Part shown: positions 23,430 to 34,075 of the stretch, one piece after another
Layout of the letters: every line of letters starts with the position of its first letter
Numbering within the stretch: position 1 is the first letter of the stretch
NCBI RefSeq assembly: GCF_028476545.1
Contig: NW_026731784.1
Span: forward strand, 992,001 to 1,056,000
DNA length: 64,000 nt
Direction: 5' to 3'
DNA from: Physella acuta
Lineage: Eukaryota > Mollusca > Gastropoda > Physidae
The notes under the pieces: generated by a model
The model's input: the letters and a program-made list of their open reading frames with translations, nothing else
Database searches by the model: none
What the model was told of the DNA's origin: nothing
Program-made: the position numbers and the translations under genes

Positions 23430-24756
23430 TGTGGAAAATTTCAGCCTGTACAGAATTGTGAGAATTTAGCGGATTAGCACCAAGTGGAAGAAAAACGTGG
23501 CGCCGTCGACTTAAGTGACAAGATAAGAACCTTCCTTAATCGCTTTAAACTAATGGGATTAATCCCGTGCTGGATTTGTTTTGTACCAGATGTGTTTCTG
23601 TCTTCTGTGTTTCATGTGTTACTCATAGCTGTTTATTCTTATGGCCCAGTCCAGTTATTTGATTTATTTTTTGTAACACATCACAAGCACTGATATGCGT
23701 ATATATGTTGAATATATAGACCTTACTTTAGTTTGTACGTGCTATTTAACTGTGATAAATAATATAGATTTACAATTAGTAAGTCAGCATTCAGCTTTTC
23801 TCAAAAGTAAGTATGTCAATAAATAGCAGCAAAACATGATTTATTTTGACCGGCGAATGCACGTTTATTTCATTTACCGACATAAGCACTTTCTTTGCTT
23901 ACACTGACCATGAGATCGTTTTGACAGATTGGGCGAACCACGTGACATAATTATCCAATCAGACGCTGAGATGTATTTAAACGTCACTGCCTTAGCCTGG
24001 TTTGTTATTTCCCTAATACTATTTTTTTTGGAGGATTTAGACACGACTATTAAATATAAATTTAAAATAAATAAATGTATACATATAAAACACGTATAAG
24101 ATCTTATGAGCGAACGAAGCTTTTGCTAAAGAATGCCCATTTATTGTATGTAGCCAATTCATTTTCAGAACATCAAATAGCCTGTCGCTATACATTTTTA
24201 TTTTTTTATTATTTGTTTTATTTTCTACTTTTTAGTGATTCGTAATTTATGAAGTAGACACGACAAAAAATATTAGCTTTAAAATACCACCAGTAGGTCG
24301 CGATATCCGAAAGATGATTTTCTGCCCTGTGAAAGCAGACGTCAGGGACCACAATGTACAGACAAAACCATGCTGAGAAAACGAAGGATAGTTCTTTATC
24401 CTACTAATTCCCCTTAAATTCAAATAGTTAAACACGTTTTTGTCTCCCCTTCCCCCTAATGTCCTTAACTAGATCTACTAGCTCTATGATTGTAAACATT
24501 TCGTGAACCACAGCTCATCAGACTGTTAGAGTGATAGCATTTTGCATAGTATCTCCTTTCTGTTATTAAAAATAGTAATCTAACGAATGATTTATTTTGT
24601 TATCTCCCCTTAGTTTCGAAAACGCTTAGTTAATTTTAAAGACAAATTAAACATCTAATTAAATTTAAAAATAGATAAACTTGTATTGTAATTGAAGTGA
24701 AGCGTATCTAGAACGTTTAAACGAAATTGTGCATTAGAAGTGGGTTAAAGTGTAAT
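23430..24756 (+). repeat. R3 repeat, copy A
   Basis: It matches 39165-40495 directly and 28600-26770 inverted. Landmarks are TGGTAGAGCTGTGG at the start, 'gaccggcgaatgcac', GTCGCGATATCCGAAAGA, and 'attgtgcattagaagtggg' at the end. The site TCCTTAACTAG near 24463 is empty; it is filled by a hAT element in copy B. Confidence 0.88.
23484..23693 (+). pseudogene. 69-codon frame shared by R3 copies A and C
   Basis: The translation begins EEKRGAVDLSDKIRTFLNRF here (GTG in place of ATG), and the copy at 39225-39434 starts with ATG. The two differ at about a dozen residues, and many differences are multi-base and non-synonymous. The third copy (28533-28324, inverted) is frameshifted after about ten codons. 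I do not recognise the sequence. The pattern looks like decay of a repeat-borne exon, with no sign of selection. Confidence 0.4.
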
Positions 24757-24955
24757 ATTTTATGAATGGTGGAAAACCTACGAAGGGGTTAATTTTTCAA
24801 GATGGCCGCCATTGTCATAGTTACCAAGATTTTTCCACCATTTTTTTTTAGTGGAAATGCCTATGCGGATGTATCTTAATAAAGCTGTAAAGAAATAACT
24901 GTTATCTAACGAGTATTAAAATTTTTTTTTTTTTTTTACCGGAGCCTTCCCCCTT
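24757..24955 (+). repeat. R5 repeat, copy 1
   Basis: About 200 bp shared with 42113-42318, from GGTGGAAAACCTACGAAGGG to ACCGGAGCCTTCCCCCTTAA. It includes AAGATGGCCGCC. Both copies sit within or beside a TGACGTCA-end element, and one edge falls at TTAA. Confidence 0.8.
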
Positions 24956-24956
24956 A

Positions 24957-25138
24957 ATTAATTTTTATTACAATGTATTAAAACATTTTTCAAACGCGAA
25001 ATAACAGTTAAAATTCGTTTTCTAGCATTGCTTTTTACAATGCAAAACACCCCCCTCCCCCTTATCTCACAACGTCACAAAATTACGGAACCCTTCTTTC
25101 CTCCTAAGAGTGTGACGTCATTTATGGACACCCCCTAA
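24957..25138 (-). mobile_element. TGACGTCA-end element, half copy
   Basis: The terminus GTGTGACGTCATTTATGGAC is followed by ACCCCCTAA. The interior matches the complement of 41500-41680. The other half is missing where R5 adjoins. Confidence 0.8.
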
Positions 25139-25637
25139 CCTGAGATAATTTTCTTCTCAATCGGCTTATGATAAATTCCCAAAAAAAATTTTTTAAAAAT
25201 AAAACAATAAAGAATGTTCGATTGTCCGACTGTCTGGAACTAATTTTGTGGGTTTTTTTTGTTTTTTTTTTTTAAATTTAAATACATATCTGCCAAAAAC
25301 CTTTGCCATTTTTTATATGTGAAAAATTACGAGGGAGACAACGCAAAGCTAATGACTGAACTGTCGATTTTAGTACATTTTAGAAAGATATAATTTTTAA
25401 AAAATGGTCTCAGTATGACTTATCAAACAAAACCATTTAAAAGTTTTAGAAAAATAATAAAAATGTGTAGTCAAGCTAATATACATAAAAAATCTCTCAG
25501 GTTATAAAATTTGAAAACAGTAACTTTAATGGATACATTTTTCTAAGACAAGCAATTTATTCCCCTGAATCAAGATTAAAATGTCGTTTTTGTTTCCCAG
25601 AACAATTATTTTAACAATAATACATTCAAATAAGTTT
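25139..25637 (+). repeat. R2 repeat
   Basis: It starts CCTGAGATAATTTTCTTCTC and includes GAGGGAGACAACGC and 'tttctaagacaagcaa'. Inverted relatives are at 40900-41493 and 53540-53905, and direct relatives at 6995 and 16420-16960. R2 is always next to the TGACGTCA-end element in the 25-, 41- and 53-kb copies. The 6.99-kb copy shows the same boundary without the element. Confidence 0.7.
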
Positions 25638-25651
25638 AATTCTCTTTATAG

Positions 25652-26043
25652 CCAAAGAGAATTATCCACTTTTCATAAAAACAGTCGCAACTGAAAATGA
25701 ATTGAAGTTTTATTACACTGTACACACCTCACTGGATGTAGTTGAAGAAAAAATTAGTTCAGTTGGCAAAAATGTAAATGATTTAAGAGAGCTATACTTG
25801 GGCCTTCTATACCCTACTGAAGATTACAAAGTTTATGGCTATGTAACAAATACAAAAGTGAAATTTGTGATTGTTGTAGATTCTTTGAATGCATCTCTCA
25901 GAGACAATGAGATTAGAACAATGTTCAAAAAGCTACATAATGCTTATGTTGATATGCTGTGCAATCCATTTTACAAGCCTGGAGAAAATATAACATCAAA
26001 AGTATTTGAAAATGTGGTAACAGCTATGTTGCAACAGGATTAA
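25652..26043 (+). CDS. TRAPPC2L: TRAPPC2L, C-terminal ~130 residues: last exon or 5'-truncated retrocopy
   Basis: Known role: TRAPPC2L is a small longin-fold (sedlin-like) subunit of the TRAPP complexes, which act in ER-Golgi and Golgi membrane tethering. Seen here: an open frame beginning [17 protein letters not shown], then [47 protein letters not shown] and [13 protein letters not shown], ending at TAA 26041-26043. These match the family almost end to end; only about nine N-terminal residues are missing. A good acceptor (TTCTCTTTATAG) sits exactly where the frame meets the conserved AKENY. Against a plain exon: an AATAAA is followed 14 bases later by an A-rich tract, with AATTCTC on both sides (25638-25644, 26291-26297), the layout of a retrocopy. 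The frame itself is intact. Confidence 0.9.
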
Positions 26044-26246
26044 GACTATTTTTATGATTCTTCCAAGTGATTATATGACATAAATGATTCCCAATAAAAA
26101 ATGAGTGCAATATGTAAGATTGTACAATATTCTCAACTCATTAGTTAAGAAAATGTACTTTGGTTATGTAAATGTTTGTAATTTCATTTTAATGCAATGT
26201 GTAACTTTGTATTGTAGATGTGACTTTAGATTTAGGTAATCTTGTA

Positions 26247-26291
26247 AATAAAATCTTGAAATCATGAAAAAAAAAAACAAAAAAAAAACAA
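26247..26291 (+). terminator. poly-A signal and A-rich tract of the TRAPPC2L locus
   Basis: AATAAA is at 26247-26252. An A tract broken by a C begins at 26267. Encoded in the genome, such a tract suggests a reverse-transcribed tail. Confidence 0.7.
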
Positions 26292-26336
26292 ATTCTCAGC
26301 CAATAACCCCCCCCCCCCCCCCCCCTCCCCTCAGGG

Positions 26337-26410
26337 CAGGAGTCGGTAACCTTTTGCGACGGAAGAGCCAAAAGCTACAATGTACGGAATTCCGAAATAA
26401 AAAATAAAAC
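26337..26410 (+). mobile_element. old hAT terminus shared by R3 copies B and C
   Basis: CAGGAGTCGGTAACC begins the piece, and the complement ends at 40858 in copy C (CCAACCCCTG). It was therefore present before these copies separated. I cannot find its other end. Confidence 0.6.
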
Positions 26411-27038
26411 AATAAAGTGATTCCAACTAATACGAGAATTGTGTGAACTTAATACAATATATTTCAGAAGAGATACACGCCTCAACTTAATACAATCTGT
26501 TTCAGAAGAGATACACGACTCAACCCCCACCCCCCCCCCCCCCCTTCCACCCACCCCCATCCCTCCATCCGGACTTGCGGATAGATCAAAGCCAGCGCTC
26601 GCACACGCCAGGGGTCAATTTTAGATTCGTTTTATTTTCTTATCATTTCATCAAATTTAAAAGCTTATTGGTATAGCATTTTATTTTTTTTTTGTTTTGC
26701 AAGTTTTTCTTTTAGTTTGTAATGTCTGTTTGTTTGCTGATTTGTTTCAAATGTTTTACCTAAATTTAACCCACTTCTAATGCACAATTTCGTTTAAGCT
26801 CCACTTGAATTACAATACTTGTTTATCTATTTTTAAATTTAATTAGATGTTTAATTTGTCTTTAAAATTAACTAAACGATTTCGAAACTAAGGGGTGATA
26901 ACAAAATAAATCATTTGTTAGATTGCTATTTTTAATAACAGAAAGGAGATAATATGCAAAATGCTATCACTCTAACATTCTGATGAGCTGTGGTTCACGA
27001 AATGTTTACAATCATAGAGCTAGTAGATCTAGTTAAGG

Positions 27039-27604
27039 CAGAGGTCGGCAACCTGCGGCTCGCGAGCCGCATGCGGCTCTTTTGGTGTCCAGTTGCGGCT
27101 CTTCAGCTTCATGCACAAATAATAATTATTTTATTTTATTTTCAAAACTCATAAAAATAGTCTACAACACTCGGTAATAAACGATATAACAATAGATATA
27201 AACAATAAACATTCACTATTCTATTAGAAAATGTAGTTACTCCCTATTTCAATGTACTTCCTATTACATTGTCCATTCCATATTGAAACATTCAACTTCG
27301 TAGTGGATATCGCAAAGAAACTAAACCAGCTAAGTGTAAAACTGAAAGAAAAACCCAGCCTATGTCTTGCTTGAAGAAGTGTATTGTTTCGAAAAAAAAA
27401 AATACTTTTTTGTTGAATACATGGTGAGCGGTAAAATGAAGGATGTTTTCACTGAGAGATTTGAGCAATTCAAAACAAATGCAAGTACTCTGACATAAAT
27501 AGTAGATCCTCTAAATACAAATTCTAATGAGATATTTTCATTTATTCAAAGTTATGAATTTTAAATTATATATTGTATGATATTTGTTTAGGATTATATA
27601 TATG

Positions 27605-27690
<86 letters not shown>

Positions 27691-27740
27691 ATTCTAAACA
27701 TATATACTATTGACATAAAAATGTTAGTTGCCGACCCCTG
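27039..27740. mobile_element. non-autonomous hAT element, 702 bp
   Basis: It starts CAGAGGTCGGCAACC and ends GTTGCCGACCCCTG. The flanking 8 bp are AGTTAAGG (27031-27038) and AGTGAAGG (27741-27748). R3 copies A (near 24463) and C (near 40207) carry the uninterrupted AGTTAAGG. An (AT)n tract lies at 27596-27690. Confidence 0.92.
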
Positions 27741-28696
27741 AGTGAAGGACATTAGGGGAAGGGGAGACAAAAACGTTTTTAACTTTTTGAATCTAAGGGG
27801 AGGTAGTAGGATAAAGAACTATCCTTCGTTTTCTCAGCATGGTTTTGTCTGTACATTGTGATCCTTGACGTTTGCTTCCACAGGGCAGAAAATCGTCTTT
27901 CGGATATCGCGACCTACTGATGGTATTTTAAAGCAAATAGTTTTTGTCGTGTCGACTTCAGAAATTACGAATCACTAAAAAGTAGAAAATAAAACAAACA
28001 ATAAAAAAAAAAAAAACTTTATAACGATAAGCTATTTAAACGCACAGAAAATAAGTTGGCTACACTGGATAATTATGTCACGTGGCTCGCCCAATCTGTC
28101 AAAACGATCTCACGGTCAGTGTAAGCACATAAAGTGTTTATGTCGGTAAATGAAATAAACGTGCATTCGCCGGTCAAAATGAATCTTGTTTTGCTCTATT
28201 TATTGACATACTTACTTTTGAGAAAAGTAGATTTACTAATTGTAAATCTATATTATTTATCACAGTTACATAGCACAAACAAACTATAGTAAAATCTATA
28301 TATCCAAATACATACTCACATTAGTGCTTGTTATGTGTTACTAAAAATAGATCTAATAACTGCACTGGACTATAAGAATGAACATACATGAGTAACACGG
28401 GAAATATAAGAAAGAAACACATATCGTACACAAAAATCCAGCACGGGATTAATCCCATACGTTTAAAGCGATTAAGGAAGGTTCTTATCTTTTCACATTA
28501 AGTCGACAGCGCCACGTTTTTCTTCCATTATGTGTTAATGAGCTAAACTCAAACAATTCTGTACAGGCTGAAAATTCCTTAGCTCTACCATATGTTGTTG
28601 TGGTGCGAGAATATTTATTTATACTGTTTGTATATGTGTATGGGGATTGATTTTCTTATGTGAGGCCTGAGAGTTTCTTCATTGTGAAATATAGCA

Positions 28697-28824
28697 CCCC
28701 TTGGGGGGGGGGGGGGTGCAAATCGAAAGTTTGAGGGGGGGGGGGGGTGCAAATAAATCGAAAGTTTGAGGGGGGGGGGGTGCAAATCGAAAGTTTTGTC
28801 CCGAGAAGGGTCGCTACGCCTCTG
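28697..28824 (+). mobile_element. GGCGTAGCG-family remnant
   Basis: Three G-run spaced GTGCAAATCGAAAGTTTG units are followed by AGAAGGGTCGCTACGCCTCTG. The left terminus is lost at the R3 edge. Confidence 0.75.
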
Positions 28825-28867
28825 GAAGGAGTTTGTCGATTTAAAATAGGTGGTGCCCGCCACCCTA

Positions 28868-28919
28868 CCGATATTTTAGAATGTGCTCTAGAGTAAAAAA
28901 AAAAGGTTGAGAACCCCTG
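28868..28919 (-). mobile_element. solo hAT terminus
   Basis: AGGTTGAGAACCCCTG is the complement of the common CAGGGGTTCTCAACC end. No partner end is seen. Confidence 0.5.
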
Positions 28920-29719
28920 CATTTGAATGTTGCTTTATTTTTCTCGCAAAATGGTTTTCCCAGTGACCGTTATATCCTTACTTATGTATGGTACCTTAGA
29001 TTGTGAGATCAATGCAACTTTCCCATTTTCCTGAAAAAATCTCCCTCACTATTTGTCGCAGCCTGACAGATCTACAACATTTTTGTATTAGTGTGAGAGG
29101 ATTCTTTTTGTTCATCCTCAGCATCACTTTGTCTTATTTCTAAATCATGACCTTTCCAATAATCATCCGTAGTAAAGTTTCCAGTTTTTCTAGACTTTGA
29201 TGTGGCTAGATTTGGGTGATATGGACAAATAATTCTTACTTAATAAAATTTGGCAATTAAAAAAATAGGCTAAAATTTTAAAAAATCGCTACAGTTTTTT
29301 TTTTATTTATACGAAGCATATTTAAAAACAAACTTAAAAAAAAGTCGAAGTACTTCTAAATAAATATAATGTCTCTCCGTATTTTAACCAAAAAAAAATG
29401 TATATTAAATTTGAAGTGTCGATAAATCTTCGAATAAATAACCGACTCTTCAATGTCTCTATCATGTGATAAAGTGATAGTTTTATAACTAAAACAAATC
29501 AAATGACCTAATTACTCCATTCAAAGTAACAAACCTGCATGGTCTAACACTATCTACATTTCAACTGTCCTACATGTTCTACTGACCAACTCTAACACTA
29601 CCCACATTTCAACTGTCCTACATGCTCTACTAAAAAGTCTGAATGCTACACCCTATACTGACCAACTCTACAACTGACCGCTACACCCTCAACTGACCAA
29701 CTCTACAACTGACCGCTAT
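28920..29719. other. unassigned, with a short CAACTGACC array
   Basis: Mostly unique-looking. Positions 29535-29715 hold degenerate tandem pieces of 'ctctacaactgaccgctaca' and 'tttcaactgtcctacatg'. Confidence 0.5.
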
Positions 29720-30570
29720 ATAGCGGTATAGTTTAAACCACAGTTGTTAGTCAATTCGCGTTTTTAATCGACAAGTTTTGATCTTTGAGTTTATGACTGT
29801 CAGATTCTGATAATAAAGTAAATTGTATTAAAAGCATTAGCCATCATGTAGAGAATAGTGGCACAGGCAGCAATATCATCCAACACTTACTAAAAATATT
29901 TTCTCCACATTATAAAGGTAGTTGTACACAACCTCAGCCATACATTCCCCTGTGTAGCTACCCATGTCTAGGGAAGTTAAAAAAAAAACGTGTAACGGGT
30001 AGCTCATCATCTGGTGAAACAAATATCACAATCACAGTTAGCTGATCCATTTTAATCCGTTTAAACGGTTTTTTAATCACCCATGATTTATTCAAACTGT
30101 GTTTAAAACAGAATTTAAAAAAAAAATTAAAATGCAGTAACGTATATTCCTAATTCTCTTGTTTGGCTGGAAAGAAAATTATTTGCTGTTTGTTATTTAT
30201 CTGCTCTGCTTGTTGGCAGTCTATTGTTGAGTCATTTTGGGGCTTGTTTTTTTTTTCAATATCACTTTTTAATACAAATCTAAACTTGCATATCCGTTGC
30301 CATTTCCTTAACTTAAACTATACAAGGGAGACAACATTAACAAATGTGCATAATAATCACCATCTAGTTCGTCATAAAAAAATAATTAAAATGTTTTAGG
30401 AAAAATACAAGGTATATATAAGAAACTTATATTTTATCTTTAAAAAGGTGAAGCTCGTGAAGAATCAAGCTTATTTAAAATTTAAAATAGTATATAATTA
30501 TATATAATCGAACAGTGATCTCTATGCATACAATTTTTTTTTATAATCAAAAACATGACATTTCATTGCG
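29720..30570 (+). repeat. R1 locus delta, modules d-f
   Basis: It matches 45205-46020 and 60700-61640 in order, including 'tagctacccatgtctaggga' and TACAAGGGAGACAACATT (30321-30338). It stops before module g. Confidence 0.88.
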
Positions 30571-30899
30571 TTGTTACATCCCCCCATTGTTTAAAAACAT
30601 TTTTTGTCATTATCTAAAAAATGGCCGCCGCGGCATGTGTTTGAAAATAGTGCTCCGTATATTTCCATTTTTAATGTGTTATTTGTGACAATTTTGTGTT
30701 TTCTTATTATCAAAATTTGGATTTTAATGACATTGATTGAATCGAGATACCCTTGTTATCTTAATTTAGTCTGCGTGTTTTTATTTCTGCTGTGGACTTC
30801 ATTTGTAAGTAAATTTTCATACTAAATAAAAACTATTGAAACTTGTTGAGTGTATTTTGGTCCTGGTGAGGCCAAAACACAAAAACAAAGAAAGGATGA
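30571..30899. other. no recognised feature
   Basis: Open frame 30604-30825 is hydrophobic and Phe/Leu/Ile-rich but has no family resemblance. AT-rich DNA gives such frames by chance. Confidence 0.4.
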
Positions 30900-30914
30900 A
30901 GGTAACTTGTTCTT

Positions 30915-31539
30915 TGACGTCTGCTTACCGGGATTCAAAGCCTTCTTCCATGAACCAAATACGGTAGAAATTACAATCCTTTAAGGCCGTTGGCTGACCA
31001 CAATTACAAATGCCGAGTTTCTAACTCAATTAGCCAAAATAATAGGCTGACAGGAGACTGAGTTCAAAAGAGTCTACAACTATGGAGAAGTGAATGTCTG
31101 GTATGCCACACTGGGTTCAAGGAAAATTTACGAGAGTCTTATGCTCACTGAATTCTACGAGCCAAATACACTAACCAATGAAAGGACGCAGAGGCTAATT
31201 AGAGTAAGCGTCACTCATGTCGACAAAAAGAACTGTGTTAAAGGTACACTGAGATGCGTTACCCCACACATTAGTAAGGCTGAACTGGAAACAGCCATTC
31301 AGGGCCTATGTGAAGAGGGGACCACCCCAAACATCAAGACCGAAGACCGAGGGAACAACAATAAATGCATATTTAAGCCCGAAATGGACAAAGGAAAAAG
31401 ACCACACTTTATAAGATTTAAAGACACTGAAGGGGCGGCACAGGTGGCAGTGATCCACCTCTCAGAGAGAAGGATGTTGTGCCCCAACTGTAAAACAGAT
31501 AGGCACTACCCCACCAGGTGTAACCAACTCTACTACTAA
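30915..31539 (+). pseudogene. zinc-knuckle (CCHC) mobile-element protein fossil
   Basis: One frame reads about 200 codons of basic protein ending in a Cys-X2-Cys-X4-His-X4-Cys knuckle (CPNCKTDRHYPTRC). The preceding part resembles in layout the nucleic-acid-binding first proteins of retroelements (LINE ORF1 or gag-like). Its base composition, near 47% GC by eye, contrasts with the AT-rich surroundings and suggests a transferred or young element piece. It is broken, with at least two breaks in its first part, and no reverse transcriptase lies nearby. I cannot place it in a family. Confidence 0.5.
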
Positions 31540-31639
31540 GTATAGAGCCCGACACAAATCTCCTAACAAAACATATAGCCTACATGATTTCCTCTATTCA
31601 TTATGTGTGCAACTGCATATTCCTATCAACAACATAACC

Positions 31640-32260
31640 ATGGACAAAAAATTAAAATTACCCAAAATATGTAGTCGTTGATTTTAGCTAACGTCTGATA
31701 TAAACCTATCATTGTTGTTAGCGAATTTTCAGTAAACTATCCTACCTACCCTGATATAAAATTATCCTAACAGCCCTGATATAAAACTATCCTACCTGCC
31801 CTGATATAAAACTGTCATATTAGCCCTGATGTAAAACTATCCTAACTGCCGTGATATAAACATATCCTACCTGCCCTGATATAAAACTATCCTACCAGCC
31901 CTGATATATTGACGCCATACAGTCGGTGACAATACCTTCCAGAGATGAAGTCCAACAATGATTATGCTGTTAGGCTCTCTATATCAAGATTAGCGGGGGA
32001 GGGGATGGGTAGAATGTAAGCCTCGTTAGACATTTGTATGATCATTTTCCATTATGTTGCTCCTGCTCTCTCTTTCATTTAGGAAATATACTAGTCTTTT
32101 CATTAACAAGTCCATTTTTTAAGAGATATGTAGATTTACGCTTCTTGTTTACAGTTAAAAAAATAATAATAACCGAGGTAAAGCATCCGGAGAGTAAACA
32201 GTGGTTGATTAAATCGAAAAATCAATTTTATTTTAAAAAATGAATAAAAAATTGTAGTGA
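31640..32260 (-). repeat. R4 repeat, inverted copy with 25-bp array
   Basis: Positions 31731-31905 are about seven units of the 25-bp repeat read on the other strand. Positions 31910-32215 match 13575-13950 inverted. Confidence 0.88.
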
Positions 32261-32614
32261 ATAATAGTAAATTGTATGTATGTATCTTTTTATTAAATAA
32301 TATATGGAATCAAGACGGATACTCTTTATATTTCGGATTATTTTAATTTTAAATGAAAATTAAAATTTACCGATAACTTAATATTTCTTGTGAAGAAACA
32401 TTTACTAACAAATTGATTCGTATAACTAGATCTATCTATCAGTGAATGTTTAAAACAATAAACATAATTAAACAATGTATTAAATTTGTGAAAAAAATAG
32501 ATTTTGCGTTTTTAAAACGTTTTTTTTTTAATGTTAATATTTCCAAAATATTTGTATTGGATTTAATGGCATTTTTTTAAACGTAATTGAAAACATTGAG
32601 ATAATATTATCATT

Positions 32615-32653
<39 letters not shown>

Positions 32654-32938
32654 AACGAACTATTATGAATAAGCAATATTCCTAGACATATTAAAGTTTG
32701 TTTAATTATGTTTTGACTTTATATCACTATACATTAGGGTGTCGTCTAAGATGTTTAACTTCATTATTGTTCAAGATGACTGAAACAATTAAAAACTACG
32801 TTTATATAACCTTTAATGTGATAGCAATTGTATTGATCAAATTTAGTCGATAGCCTAGAAAATGACACGCGGAAAAAGGCTTTTTTTTTAATAACTACAA
32901 TGATATGACTAATTTTCTTCGCAAGTATTATATTAGCT
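32261..32938. other. AT-rich sequence with a ~35-base A run
   Basis: The A run at about 32619-32652 has no recognisable gene or element upstream of it that I can name. Confidence 0.5.
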
Positions 32939-33137
32939 CAGGGGTTCTTAAACTAGGTTCAATGAAATACCAAGGGTTCGGAGAGTCAGTCTTAGGGGTT
33001 GGGCGCGGTTTAAGACACACACCCTACTAACGATCGGATTACCTCAGTGCTAACGATATCACTATTAAGAAGGTTTCGGCGAATGCGCATATGAAACTGG
33101 TAGGGTTGGGTACATTCAAAAACTTTGAGAACCATTG
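32939..33137. mobile_element. hAT-type MITE, 199 bp, old
   Basis: The ends CAGGGGTTCTTAAAC and ACTTTGAGAACCATTG are inverted repeats with mismatches. The flanking 8 bp (TATTAGCT and TTCTAGTT) agree at five positions, so the duplication is decayed. Confidence 0.65.
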
Positions 33138-33354
33138 TTCTAGTTAAACTAACCATGATTTATGTGAGTCAATCTAATAATAGATTGTTGTGCATGATTT
33201 CAATATCGATCAACTGAATCGATCAATAAGTTTAGATTTGACGTGGCTAAACGGAGTTATCCTGCACATTTATTTTATTGAACACGAGAAAAATGGCCCG
33301 TTGAGGAAGGGTACAACGGGCGCTAGGCTGATAGTGCTGTCTCTTTTCTCTAAA

Positions 33355-34075
33355 CTAAAACCAACCCACCCCCCACACACACCACCCACACCCCACCCCC
33401 CACCCCCACACACCACCCCCACCCCCACCCCACCCACCCCCACACACAACCCCCACTCCCACCCCTCACCCCCACACACCACCCCCTCCACACACCGCCC
33501 CCCCACCCCCACCCCCCAAAAAAAAAAACATGTCTACCGTCCCATTCAACGAAATATAATTATATACTTTTTCCAGTGTCCGCCCCCTCCCAGAAAATTC
33601 TACCCCCGCCCCCGAAAATTTCAAGTACCCCCACCCCTCTCCGGGTAGGAAAAAGTCTGAAAGAAACACTGAAACCAACCCACCCCCCCACACACCACCC
33701 CCCACCCCCCCACACACCACCCCCCCATCCCCCCCCCACACACCACCTCCCCCCCACCCCTCCACCACCCCCCCCCCACCCCCAAAAAAAACATGTCTAC
33801 CGTCCCATTCAACGAAATATAATTATATACTTTTTCCAGTGTCCGCCCCCTCCCAGAAAATTCTACCCCCGCCCCCGAAAATTTCAAGTACCCCCACCCC
33901 TCTCCGGGGAGGAAAAAGTCTGAAAGAAACACTGAAACCAACCCACCCCCCCCACACACACCACCCCCCCACCCCCACCCCACCCCCACACACCACCCCC
34001 CCCACACACACACACACCCCCCCACCCCTCCACCCCCCACCCCCCCCCTTCCCCAAAAAAAACATGTCTACCGTC
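33355..34075. repeat. three tandem ~265-bp units with CCCACC/CA-rich tracts
   Basis: ACATGTCTACCGTCCCATT recurs at about 33529, 33791 and 34062. Each unit has a CCCCCACACACCACC tract and a conserved 130-bp part ('gaaattctacccccgccccc'). The long Pro-rich and Gly-rich frames on both strands are by-products. Confidence 0.9.

Larger units (their letters stand above)
26298..28690 (-). repeat. R3 repeat, copy B, inverted
   Basis: Read on the minus strand it runs from 'aaactctcaggcctcacata' (near 28670) to a hAT-like terminus at 26337. It matches copy C (39065-40860) throughout and copy A in its first 1.3 kb. C runs at 26307-26326 and 26527-26545 and a hAT element (27039-27740) interrupt it. Confidence 0.85.

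Noticed and set aside
24802-24840. AAGATGGCCGCCATTGTC as a first exon for TRAPPC2L
   Set aside because: It resembles a start context, but the same sequence is in R5 at 42113-42318, no donor follows, and the residues do not fit the family's N-terminus.
30604-30825. 73-codon hydrophobic frame
   Set aside because: It has no recognised family or splice context, and such frames are frequent in T-rich DNA.
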